A stretch of DNA of 64,000 nucleotides from Neisseria mucosa. Lineage in GTDB: Bacteria > Pseudomonadota > Gammaproteobacteria > Burkholderiales > Neisseriaceae. A model generated the notes under the pieces. That model saw nothing but the letters and a program-made list of their open reading frames with translations, did not search any database and was not told where the DNA came from. This document shows, in pieces, positions 46,767 to 55,030 of this stretch. Numbering within the stretch: the stretch's first letter is position 1; each line of letters starts with the position of its first letter. The stretch lies in the NCBI RefSeq assembly GCF_013267835.1, contig NZ_CP053939.1, positions 1,612,001 through 1,676,000 of the forward strand, in the 5' to 3' direction. The translations under genes and the position numbers were made by a program.

Positions 46767-47189
46767 TCACAATAAAAGTTGCCTGACTTCGGGAGGTCGT
46801 CTGAAAGCGGCTTCCTTGGTGGTTAAACCCATTTCAATCGCGCGCGACTTACGCATCCGCAGGTGCGACAGGAAATATTGGCGGCACCACTGCACCAACT
46901 GCTTGTTGGATAAGTCTTTGTCGCACTCGCGCTGGAAGCTGTCCCAAATGTTCAGGTAGGCAAGGAAATCAGACTGCTTGTCGGTAAAACGCTCGTGTGC
47001 TTTGGCTGCCTCCTCGCGCGCCTCTAGCGGCCGCTCGCGTGGATCTTGAATCGACAGCGCGTACGCGATCACCAATATTTCTGCCATGCAGTCATTTTGT
47101 TGTGCAGCAATCAGTATTCAGCTGACTTTGGGGTCAATTGGTAGTTGACCCATTTGTTTGCCAATAGGGGTTAATTGATAGTGCGGTTT
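46767..47189 (-). pseudogene. Decayed hrpA middle fragment (second copy)
   Basis: It repeats about 130 codons of the HA2 region of hrpA. From 47087 to about 46797 it is nearly identical to 44656-44920 of the C-terminal half, apart from an in-frame 27-base deletion (MREWRELHHQLAQT... shortened to MRKSRAIEM). From 47189 to about 47090 it is far more diverged (YQLTPIGKQMGQLPIDPK against YRLTKLGEQMARLPIDPK) and holds a TGA stop. It ends at FRRPP where the lpt3-like leader begins. The near-identical part and the diverged part meet abruptly, as at a recombination junction. Confidence 0.85.
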
Positions 47190-47199
47190 TGGGGCTTTT

Positions 47200-47300
47200 A
47201 GGCTGCCTGAAAAATAACAGATAATGTTGTCTTAAAGCAATATTTAAGACGGTATTCGTTCTATCCTAAGTTATAATTCTGCTTTTTCAGGCCACCTGAA
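47200..47300 (+). promoter_or_regulatory. Leader of the R-M operon with foreign-type uptake sequences
   Basis: AGGCTGCCTGAA (47200-47211) is an exact AG-simDUS, the dialect of Simonsiella-type genera. AGGCCACCTGAA (47289-47300) is a mixed variant 18 bases before the first methyltransferase start. A -10 TATAAT is at 47272-47277 without a good -35, so expression may depend on another factor. Confidence 0.6.
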
Positions 47301-47317
47301 ATCTTATTTTTGAAAAT

Positions 47318-48364
47318 ATGATGAATAACACACACCAACCTACTGTTTTAGATTTATTTTGCGGCTGTGGCGGCTTATCGCTCGGTTTTATTCAAGCTGG
47401 TTTTGATGTCAAATTGGGCATAGATTATTGGCAAGACGCGATTACCACCTACACCGCCACACACAAAGGCACACAAGGCATTGTCGCCGATTTATTCAAC
47501 ATCACACCCGAACAAATCTCCCAACAAACTCAAATTAAACAATTAGATGTGATTATTGGTGGGCCACCATGTCAAGGTTTCTCTATCGCCGGCAAACGCA
47601 TGATTGATGATGAACGCAATCAACTTTATAAAGCGTTTGTGGATTTTGTCCGTTTTTATCAGCCCAAAGCATTTCTAATGGAAAATGTCCCTAATATAAT
47701 GTCAATGGGAAAAGGGGCGATTAAACAACAAATTACTCAAGATTTTGAGCAACTAGGCTATATCGTCAAAAGTCAAATTTTAATGGCTTCTGATTATGGG
47801 GTACCGCAAAATCGTAAACGCGCATTTTTTGTGGGGTTTAAAAATGGCACAATATTTGAATTTCCAAAACAAACGGTTAATCAATATGTTACTGTCAAAC
47901 AAGCCATTTCTGATTTACCTGATTATTCGGTTGATGATGGCGCGGCTTATCCACTTTTAGGCAGCAGCGAATATCAACACATGATGCGCCAAAATTCAAC
48001 TGGCTTGTTTAATCATCAAATCACGCAACATAATGACAAGACGAAAGAAATTATCGCACTTGTCCCCGATGGCGGCAATTACAAAAGCCTACCTGAACAT
48101 TTGCGCCAAACGCGAAACGTCAATATTGCATGGACACGCTTAAACAGCCAAAAGCCAAGTTTTACGATTGATACGGGACACAATCATCATTTTCACTATC
48201 AATTTAACCGTGTACCAACAGTTCGAGAAAGTGCGCGTATTCAATCATTTCCCGATGATTTTATTTTTTTAGGAACAAAAACCAGTCAATTACGCCAAGT
48301 TGGCAATGCTGTTCCGCCTATGCTTGCAAAAGCGATTGCCGAAAAAATGAAATTGTTTTTATAA
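47318..48364 (+). CDS. DNA (cytosine-5) methyltransferase 1
   Basis: 348 residues; the start may be 47318 or the adjacent ATG at 47321. All main m5C motifs are present: I DLFCGCGGLSLGF (12-24), IV GGPPCQGFS with catalytic Cys85, VI MENVPN, VIII PQNRKRAFFVGF, and the C-terminal IX/X RQVGNAVPPMLAKAIA. The target-recognition region is short. First gene of an AT-rich operon with an endonuclease and a second methyltransferase. Likely protects one strand of the recognition site. Confidence 0.95.
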   Translation: MMNNTHQPTVLDLFCGCGGLSLGFIQAGFDVKLGIDYWQDAITTYTATHKGTQGIVADLFNITPEQISQQTQIKQLDVIIGGPPCQGFSIAGKRMIDDERNQLYKAFVDFVRFYQPKAFLMENVPNIMSMGKGAIKQQITQDFEQLGYIVKSQILMASDYGVPQNRKRAFFVGFKNGTIFEFPKQTVNQYVTVKQAISDLPDYSVDDGAAYPLLGSSEYQHMMRQNSTGLFNHQITQHNDKTKEIIALVPDGGNYKSLPEHLRQTRNVNIAWTRLNSQKPSFTIDTGHNHHFHYQFNRVPTVRESARIQSFPDDFIFLGTKTSQLRQVGNAVPPMLAKAIAEKMKLFL

Positions 48365-48376
48365 GGATATAACATT

Positions 48377-49774
48377 ATGTTTAACCCCGATATTCAATAT
48401 CGTTGCGACATTATTCGCGGTAAAGCACAAAAAGAATTAGATGATTTATTGCCAACTTATTCCACGATTGTGGCGGATATTTGTCCAGCCGATGAAAACA
48501 TCTTTAATCAACAATTTAACAATAGATTATCGCAATCTTTTTATCAGAAAAATTACAATGAATTAGGCAAAAATCAACAGAAAACCATTAGAAATCATAT
48601 TACTGAAATTGCAGGTAAATTATTTGGTTTGTACTTCAAAAAAAATGGTTTGGTATATGAAAGCCCAAGTAATAGTAAATTAGTAAACGACCAAGACCAA
48701 CCTGCATTTTTTAAAAATTTATGCTTAAATTTTCAATTCCCAAACGGTACACAAAAAATTCAAACCATCGCAGAACGTATTAACAAGCAGATTAAATTCA
48801 AACCGTTTCATTTTATTTTGGCGTTATTGGCAGAAGCGGAACAGGTAAAATTTACCATAACTACTTACCATATTGGCTATTATGTATTGAATGCGTTGGA
48901 AGTGCTGCAAGGCAAAGTTACACCAAAAGAAGTATTGGATACGATTATTTCTAATAGTCAAAAGAATTCATTAAAACGTGTTCCTGTAACATCTCACGAT
49001 TTTCAGCACATTAGAGAATTGTTGAATTTATTGGTATTGGCGAATTTGATTGTGATTGATGAAAACCGAAGCAGCAAAGCCATACAATTAAATCATTATG
49101 AAAATCAGTTAATTAAATTATTTATCAAAGAATACAATACGCCACTTCAATTTGATATTTACCAATTTGATTTAAATGCAGAACACATTGGCAAACGCAT
49201 TGAAATGGAATGGGCAGAATATTTTGCTCAAATCGCTCTACAAAATGCTCAAGTTTTGAATACAGTTTTGCCATATCAACATCAGGTAAGTAAAAAAATA
49301 GACAAAAATGAATTAGGTAAAATGGGCGAAAAATTGGTATTTCAGTTAGAGCAAGAACGTGTGAGAAAATACAATCAACGCTTAATCAATCAAGTTCAGC
49401 TTGTAGGTGAAATTCGTGGTTTGGGCTATGATGTAAAATCAGTTGCCGCTGATGAAAGTCCAAATAATCCTGATTTTGATAGATTTATTGAAGTGAAATC
49501 AACCATTCGTGTTACTTCACCTGATTTAGATAATCACGATTGGATAGACACTGTTAATTTAACACGCAAAGAATGGGTTGCTGCGGAGCAATTTCAGGCA
49601 GCCTACATGATTTATCGTGTGTATTTTACAGCTCACAAAATTTATATTCGCAAAATAATCAATCCTTTTGAGAAGAATAAACAGGGGATTATTTACGTTA
49701 TGCCAACCATGTATCGCATCGATTTTGGGGCAAATAGCGTAGATGATTCGGTTGAAGTGGATAATGTTTTATGA
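48377..49774 (+). CDS. Restriction endonuclease with a DUF3883-type nuclease domain
   Basis: 465 residues. The C-terminal domain (about 310-450) has the PD-(D/E)XK pattern: Glu in GEKLVFQLEQERV (317-329), Asp352 in GLGYDVKSV and IEVKST with E372 and K374, as in DUF3883 (NOV C-terminal) nucleases. The N-terminal 300 residues are probably DNA recognition and match nothing I know. Twelve bases after methyltransferase 1 and overlapping methyltransferase 2 by ATGA. A complete minus-strand AG-simDUS lies inside the gene at 49593-49604. Specificity unknown. Confidence 0.85.
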   Translation: MFNPDIQYRCDIIRGKAQKELDDLLPTYSTIVADICPADENIFNQQFNNRLSQSFYQKNYNELGKNQQKTIRNHITEIAGKLFGLYFKKNGLVYESPSNSKLVNDQDQPAFFKNLCLNFQFPNGTQKIQTIAERINKQIKFKPFHFILALLAEAEQVKFTITTYHIGYYVLNALEVLQGKVTPKEVLDTIISNSQKNSLKRVPVTSHDFQHIRELLNLLVLANLIVIDENRSSKAIQLNHYENQLIKLFIKEYNTPLQFDIYQFDLNAEHIGKRIEMEWAEYFAQIALQNAQVLNTVLPYQHQVSKKIDKNELGKMGEKLVFQLEQERVRKYNQRLINQVQLVGEIRGLGYDVKSVAADESPNNPDFDRFIEVKSTIRVTSPDLDNHDWIDTVNLTRKEWVAAEQFQAAYMIYRVYFTAHKIYIRKIINPFEKNKQGIIYVMPTMYRIDFGANSVDDSVEVDNVL

Positions 49775-50754
49775 GTGAAAAATTAAAAGTTGTATCGTTG
49801 TTTTGTGGTTGTGGTGGTTCTGATTTGGGATTATTGGGCGGATTTGAATACTTGGGGCAAACTTATCCTAAATTGCCGTTTGAAATTGTTTACGCTTTGG
49901 ATTTTGATAAATTTGCTGTGCAAACGTATAACGCTAATTTTGAACACCCTGCGATTTGTGATGATATTAAGAATTTAAATATTCAAGAGCTTGATGATTT
50001 TGATTTATTATTAGGCGGTTTCCCATGCCAATCTTTCAGCACAGTTAATCCCAGTAAAGACACCAATGACGCACGTGCTAATTTATATAAAGAATTGGTA
50101 AAAGTATTGCAAACCAAACAGCCTAAATATTTTATTTTTGAAAATGTTAAGGGTTTGATGACTTTACAAAAAGGGAAAATTTTACAAAAAGTATTAACCG
50201 AATTTAAACAAGCAGGATATGAAGTTCAATATAAATTATTGTTGGCAGCAAATTTCGGTATTCCGCAAAAACGTGAACGTGTATTTATGGTAGGTGTTCG
50301 CAAAGATATTCAGAAACACTATACATTCCCTATGGAAACTCATGCCGAACAGCCTAATTTATATCAAAAACCTTTTGTAAAATTAGAAAAAATCATTACT
50401 ACCTTGGCGATTGATAATCCTAAATATTATTTTTCAGAAAAAGCTGTTTTAGGCATGAAAAATGCGAAAAATAACATGAAACGCGGTTTATATCAGGATT
50501 TGCAAGGACAATGCTTAACTATTACGGCACATTTGGCAAAAACCAGTTTAAACTCACGAGACCCAGTTTTATTGGTTGATAAAGACAAAGAATTATATCG
50601 CCGTTTTACACCGCGAGAAGCGGCTGGTATTCAATCATTCCCTGATACCTTTCAATTTCCTGTGAGTGATATTCAGGCATATCGGCAAATTGGCAATGCC
50701 ATTCCGCCTGTATTGATGTGGCACGTTGCCAATGCGTTAGCGGAAATTGTGTAG
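49771..50754 (+). CDS. DNA (cytosine-5) methyltransferase 2
   Basis: 327 residues. Motif I SLFCGCGGSDLG, IV GGFPCQSFS with catalytic Cys86, VI FENVKGLM, VIII IPQKRERVFMVGV and X RQIGNAIPPVLMWHVANAL. It differs strongly from methyltransferase 1, so it is not a recent duplicate. Two different m5C enzymes beside one nuclease usually mean an asymmetric site with each enzyme methylating one strand. It starts on ATGA overlapping the endonuclease stop. Confidence 0.95.
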   Translation: MSEKLKVVSLFCGCGGSDLGLLGGFEYLGQTYPKLPFEIVYALDFDKFAVQTYNANFEHPAICDDIKNLNIQELDDFDLLLGGFPCQSFSTVNPSKDTNDARANLYKELVKVLQTKQPKYFIFENVKGLMTLQKGKILQKVLTEFKQAGYEVQYKLLLAANFGIPQKRERVFMVGVRKDIQKHYTFPMETHAEQPNLYQKPFVKLEKIITTLAIDNPKYYFSEKAVLGMKNAKNNMKRGLYQDLQGQCLTITAHLAKTSLNSRDPVLLVDKDKELYRRFTPREAAGIQSFPDTFQFPVSDIQAYRQIGNAIPPVLMWHVANALAEIV

Positions 50755-50775
50755 TATTCAGACAGTCTGAAAATG

Positions 50776-50816
50776 CAAAATACCATCTGAAATTTATTTT
50801 CCAAGCGGTATTTTTG
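50776..50816 (+). terminator. Weak terminator after the R-M operon
   Basis: CAAAATACC pairs with GGTATTTTTG around a 22-base loop, with T run. The loop and the bases before it carry decayed DUS-like strings (CAGTCTGAAA, CCATCTGAAA). Confidence 0.45.
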
Positions 50817-50844
50817 TGTAATTTCTTTTTCTAGTTGTTTGAAA

Positions 50845-52239
50845 TCACATTTCCTCCACCGCTCCCAATTCCAGCAATACCTGAAAACCGTCATTGATAT
50901 ACCGTGAATCGGGCATTTCTAAAAATGGGAATGCCGCTACGTCGCCCAGGTTCAGCGATGCCATGCGCAGGATGACGGCGGCGAGGTTGCTGCGGACGAT
51001 TTCCGGGTCGGTAAATTCGGGGCGGCTATTGAAATCTTCTTCTGAAAATAAGCGGATACACACGCCTGCGGAGACGCGGCCGCAGCGGCCGGAGCGTTGG
51101 CGGGCGGCGGCTTGGGAGATTTTTTCGACATGAAGCTGCTCCACTTTCGCCCGCGCGGAATAGCGTTTGACGCGCGCGAGGCCGGTGTCGATGACGTATT
51201 TGATGCCCGGCACGGTGAGCGAGGTTTCGGCGACGTTGGTTGCCAACACGATGCGGCGTTTCGCACCGGAGGGGTGGAAGATTTTGTGCTGTTCGGCGTG
51301 CGACAGGCGCGCGAACAGGGGCAGGATTTCGTCGTTGCGGCGCAGCGTGGATTTGCGCAGGGCTTCTGCCGCTTCGCGGATTTCGCGTTCGCCCGGCAGG
51401 AACACCAAAATATCGCCTTCGCCGTAGCGCGCCAATTCGTCGGCCGCATCGACAATCGCGTCGGTCAGCTCGACTTCTGCCTCGTCTTCGTCTTTGCTGG
51501 TCAGCGGTCGGTAGAGGATTTCGACGGGATAGGTGCGTCCGCTTACTTCTAAAACGGGCGCGCCGTTGAAGTGTTGGGAGAAGCGTTCTGCGTCTATCGT
51601 GGCCGAGGTAATGATGACTTTCAAGTCGGGGCGGCGCGGCAGGAGTTGTTTCAGGTAGCCCAAGAGGAAGTCGATGTTCAGGCTGCGCTCGTGCGCTTCG
51701 TCGATGATGATGGTGTCGTAGGCGGCGAGATAACGGTCGGTCTGGGTTTCCGCCAGCAGGATGCCGTCGGTCATCAGCTTGACGCAGGCATCGCGTGAGG
51801 TGTGGTCGGTAAAGCGCACCTTATAGCCCACCGCGCTGCCGATTTCGGATTTCAGCTCTTCGGCAATCCGCTCCGCCACCGAACGCGCGGCCAAACGGCG
51901 CGGCTGGGTATGCCCGATCAAGCCTGCCGCCCCACGTCCGAGTTCCAAACAAATCTTGGGCAGCTGCGTGGTTTTGCCCGAACCGGTTTCGCCGCAAATA
52001 ATCGTTACCTGATTCTCGGCAATGGCTTTTTTGATTTCGTCGAGCTTATCGTGAACAGGCAGCGTGTTGTCGAACTCAGGCTTGGGCAGTTTGGACAGGC
52101 GTTGCAGATAGAGGTCGTGCGATTTTTTGTATTTTTCCTCAACCTTGGCCAAGCCGCCGTATTTATTGGGGTTTTTAAAGGCAGAACGCAGAAAATGGCG
52201 GTCTTTGGAAAGGGTTTGGGTGAAATCGGGTTGCGGCAT
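50845..52239 (-). pseudogene. hrpA: ATP-dependent RNA helicase HrpA, N-terminal part of a split gene
   Basis: 464 codons with the complete DEAH helicase core: Walker A GETGSGKT (83-90), DEAH (180-183), SAT in IITSATID, and motif [10 protein letters not shown] (381-388). It stops with GAVEEM-TGA, where the intact gene runs on into HA2, so only the helicase core is left and the protein lacks its C-terminal RNA-binding parts. The last 90 bases use more AT-rich codons than the rest, as if brought in with the insertion. The remaining part of the gene is at 42165-45116. Confidence 0.9.
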
Positions 52240-52284
52240 GATGGTGCAATAAATTGAATAATGTGAAAAGAATGGAATTATAGC

Positions 52285-52331
52285 AAAAGGCCGTCTGAAA
52301 CTTGCTTGCTTTCAAGTTTCAGACGGCCTTT
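52285..52331. terminator. DUS hairpin after rsfS
   Basis: AGGCCGTCTGAAACTTG pairs with CAAGTTTCAGACGGCCT, an extended stem between rsfS and hrpA. Confidence 0.8.
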
Positions 52332-52347
52332 GTATGGATAAACCGTT

Positions 52348-52734
52348 TTAGTCGGCGGCGTGCCAAGGTTTTTGCATACCGGCGTGGAAACTCGGTTTTT
52401 CTCCGCCCCACAAGGTGTCGATGTCGTAGAAGTCGCGCACGGTAGGGAGCATGACGTGGACAACGAGGTCGCCTGCGTCGACGAGCGTCCATTCGCCGCT
52501 GTCGCCTTCGGTGCTGAGGATTTCGAAACCAGCTTCTTTCAAATCGACGGCAACGTTGTTGGCCAGTGCTTTAACTTGGCGTGTGCTGTCGCCGCTGGCA
52601 ATAATCATGCGGGCGAACAGGGAGGTTTTGTCTTGGGTTTCCAAAACGGAGATGTCTTTGGCTTTGATGTCTTCGAGGGCGTTTACGGCCACTTCGACCA
52701 TTTTTTGCAGGTCTTGCAATTCTTGTTCGTTCAT
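52348..52734 (-). CDS. rsfS: Ribosomal silencing factor RsfS
   Basis: 128 residues from this start. DISVLETQDKTSLFARMIIASGDSTRQVKALA and WTLVDAGDLVVHVMLPTVRDFYDIDTLW are the Iojap/RsfS signatures. It binds L14 and blocks subunit joining in starved cells. The start at 52734 has AGGAAAA before it; an upstream in-frame ATG at 52767 is the first codon of an AT-type DUS (ATGCCGTCTGAA). Downstream of nadD in the usual nadD-rsfS order. Confidence 0.95.
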   Translation of the reverse strand: MNEQELQDLQKMVEVAVNALEDIKAKDISVLETQDKTSLFARMIIASGDSTRQVKALANNVAVDLKEAGFEILSTEGDSGEWTLVDAGDLVVHVMLPTVRDFYDIDTLWGGEKPSFHAGMQKPWHAAD

Positions 52735-52792
52735 TATTTTCCTAGTTGAAATGTTTTCAGACGGCATTATAGCTTATCTGCCTGAATAAACG

Positions 52793-53398
52793 CTATTTTT
52801 CATAGAGTTTGTGTTGGCGGATGTATTGGGCGACGGGTTGCGGCAGGCCGTCTGAATGGTGCGTTTTGGCAAGATTGGCGCGGATTTGGGTGGAGCTGGT
52901 GTTGTGCAGTGGCGCGTTGAGGATACGGACGCTGCCGTTTTGCAGGGCTTCGCCGAGCCATGCGTGCAATTCGCGCGGGGTTTTGTTGAGGTTGTCGCCT
53001 TGGCGCATGGCAATGGCGATATGGGTCTGGCGCACGAGGGTTTGCCATTTTTTCCATGTGTGCAGCTGCATCAGGCTGTCGCTGCCCATCAGCCACCACA
53101 GTTGCGCGCCGGGAAACTGCTGGCGGAAGATTTGGACGGTGTCAAACGTATAAGTTGCGCCGTCGCGGACGATGTCGCAGTCGCTGGCGGCGAATTTCGG
53201 CTCGTCGGCGATGGCGAGTTCAACCATATTGAGGCGCTCTTGTGCCGGCGTGCGCGTGCTGTCTTTGTGGTACGGGTCGCCTGCCGGCAGGAAGACGACG
53301 AGATCCAAACCGATTTCGTCGGCGAAGGCGCGGGCGATGTGGAGGTGGCCGTTGTGGATGGGGTCAAACGTGCCGCCGAATAATCCGATGTTTTTCAT
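52793..53398 (-). CDS. nadD: Nicotinate-nucleotide adenylyltransferase
   Basis: 201 residues. Nucleotidyltransferase signature GGTFDPIHNGHL at 8-19 and the terminal STQIRANL (ISSTxIR-type motif). It makes deamido-NAD in NAD synthesis. Precedes rsfS by 58 bases and follows the carbonic anhydrase gene by 18 bases. Confidence 0.97.
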   Translation of the reverse strand: MKNIGLFGGTFDPIHNGHLHIARAFADEIGLDLVVFLPAGDPYHKDSTRTPAQERLNMVELAIADEPKFAASDCDIVRDGATYTFDTVQIFRQQFPGAQLWWLMGSDSLMQLHTWKKWQTLVRQTHIAIAMRQGDNLNKTPRELHAWLGEALQNGSVRILNAPLHNTSSTQIRANLAKTHHSDGLPQPVAQYIRQHKLYEK

Positions 53399-53416
53399 TT
53401 CGTGGTGGTGTCTGCG

Positions 53417-54001
53417 TTAGATGTTTTGGCCGTCTGAAGCAGGCAGGCTGCCGTCAACAATCAGGTTGAGCTTGCCTGTGGTCGGGTGGATGACCAGGCC
53501 GTGGATGGCGATGTTGTCGGGCATCAGCGGATGTTTGCGAATCAGCTCGACGGTATGGCGCACGCTGTCTTCGACATCGTCAAAACCGGTCAGCCAGCCG
53601 TCCAAATCGATACCGGCATTGCGCAGGGTTTCGATGCGGTCGTCGGGGATATTGCTGTCGTGTACGCGCTGGAGGAACTCTTCGGCATGCAATCCGCGCA
53701 TACCGCAGTCGTGGTGGGCAATGACCATGATTTCTTTGACTTTGAGTTCAAATACGGCGACCAACAAACTGCGCATCACCGAACCCCAAGGGTGGGTCAC
53801 CAGCGCGCCGGCGTTTTTGATGAGCTTGGCATCGCCGTTTTTCAAGCCTAAAGCATTGGGCAACAATTCGATAATGCGTGCATCCATGCAGGAAAGAATG
53901 GCCAGCTCGCGGCCGGGGTATTTGTTGGTGAAATATTTTTCGTACTCGCCCGATTCAACGAAACGTTGGTTGTAGGAAAGGATATCGGTCAATTCACTCA
54001 T
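53417..54001 (-). CDS. Beta-class carbonic anhydrase
   Basis: 194 residues. Zinc ligands Cys38 (in SCMDAR, with Asp40 and Arg42 as the dyad), His96 and Cys99 (in HHDCG). GALVTHPWGSVMRSLL is typical. It interconverts CO2 and bicarbonate; neisseriae are CO2-dependent, which may explain its place in the nadD-rsfS unit. Alpha-class carbonic anhydrase, also known in Neisseria, is not meant here. Confidence 0.93.
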   Translation of the reverse strand: MSELTDILSYNQRFVESGEYEKYFTNKYPGRELAILSCMDARIIELLPNALGLKNGDAKLIKNAGALVTHPWGSVMRSLLVAVFELKVKEIMVIAHHDCGMRGLHAEEFLQRVHDSNIPDDRIETLRNAGIDLDGWLTGFDDVEDSVRHTVELIRKHPLMPDNIAIHGLVIHPTTGKLNLIVDGSLPASDGQNI

Positions 54002-54124
54002 GATGATGTGCTCGTTTCGGATGGTTTACTCTATTATAGCGGTTTTCAAGGGGTATGGTTGTTTTGCAAATTCGCCGTAAACGGCTAAAATCGACGTATC
54101 TTTAGTTCTTTTGGAAGATGCGCC

Positions 54125-55015
54125 ATGTCTCAGTCTTTCCGTTTTGAACAGGTATTCGCGTCCGATGTCCACGACGCATTGTGGGATTGGGCGCAAACCA
54201 GCTATGGCGCATCCGACGATTGGTGCATTCTGTATCTCAACGGCCTGCCTTTAGGCCGTCTGAACCCGTTATGGCACGAACGCCTCGGGCGCGATTGGAC
54301 AGGCAGGCAGTCAATCCTTTCAGACGGCCTGAATTTGGAAACCGACAGCTGGGCGGAAATGGGCGACAGTTTGCAAACGCTGGCGCAACAATGGCGCGAG
54401 TGCGGTTGGCTCAAAGGTTGGCGCGGTGAAAAGTTCGACATCTGCGACCAGTCGGGCAAGCCTTTATGCGCACTCGAACGCGCCGCCTTCCGCCCGTTCG
54501 GCCTGATGAGTCAGGCAGTGCATTTGAACGGATTGGTCGAAACAGAAGACGGTTTGCGCTTTTGGATAGGCCGCCGCAGTCCGCACAAAGCCGTCGATCC
54601 GAACAAACTCGACAACCTGACCGGCGGCGGTATCAGCAGCGGCGAGAGGCCGTCTGAAGCCGTCTGCCGCGAAGGCGAAGAAGAAGCAGGCATTCCCGCT
54701 TCTATGACACCCCATATCCGACCGACCGCCCAGATATACAGTTTGCGCCCCGTTAATCGCGGTGTCCACAACGAAATCCTGTATATCTTCGACATCATCC
54801 TGCCCGAAGGCTTCCAACCCGCCAACCAAGACGGCGAAGTCGCTGGTTTTGAACTGATGGACATCCCCACCCTGCTTGATGCTATGTTGGGCGGACACAT
54901 GATGCACGATGCCCAGTTGGTCACGATCGAAGCCTGCCGGAGATACGGCCTGATCGACCCCAAACATCCGCTGTCCGCATGGCTCGACAGCATCCGTTGC
55001 CGACCCCATTTTTAA
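54125..55015 (+). CDS. Nudix hydrolase with a DUF4743 N-terminal domain
   Basis: 296 residues. The Nudix box is in GGISSGERPSEAVCREGEEE and the AGI that follows (about 160-182). The N-terminal 110 residues (DWCILYLNGLPLGRLNPLW) match DUF4743, an arrangement found in proteins related to thiamine-diphosphate metabolism in yeast and bacteria. Two DUS are translated inside it (SDGL and RPSE, the latter within the Nudix box). The ABC ATPase gene starts 15 bases after it, so the two are probably one transcript. Confidence 0.85.
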   Translation: MSQSFRFEQVFASDVHDALWDWAQTSYGASDDWCILYLNGLPLGRLNPLWHERLGRDWTGRQSILSDGLNLETDSWAEMGDSLQTLAQQWRECGWLKGWRGEKFDICDQSGKPLCALERAAFRPFGLMSQAVHLNGLVETEDGLRFWIGRRSPHKAVDPNKLDNLTGGGISSGERPSEAVCREGEEEAGIPASMTPHIRPTAQIYSLRPVNRGVHNEILYIFDIILPEGFQPANQDGEVAGFELMDIPTLLDAMLGGHMMHDAQLVTIEACRRYGLIDPKHPLSAWLDSIRCRPHF

Positions 55016-55030
55016 AGGCCGTCTGAAACC

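Larger units (their letters stand above)
45117..50844. other. 5.7-kb insertion splitting hrpA (lpt3-like gene, hrpA fragment, R-M operon)
   Basis: Between the two halves of hrpA lie, in minus-strand order, an inverted R-M operon, a decayed piece of hrpA that repeats sequence also present in the C-terminal half, and an Lpt3-like gene. The flanks share only the bases ATG. No transposase, integrase or terminal inverted repeat is present, and the hrpA duplication plus foreign DUS point to homologous recombination after DNA uptake. Confidence 0.75.

Noticed and set aside
45117..50844. Transposon or integrative element as the cause of the hrpA split
   Set aside because: No transposase, integrase, terminal inverted repeat or target duplication beyond the shared ATG was found; duplicated and diverged hrpA sequence explains it better by homologous recombination.
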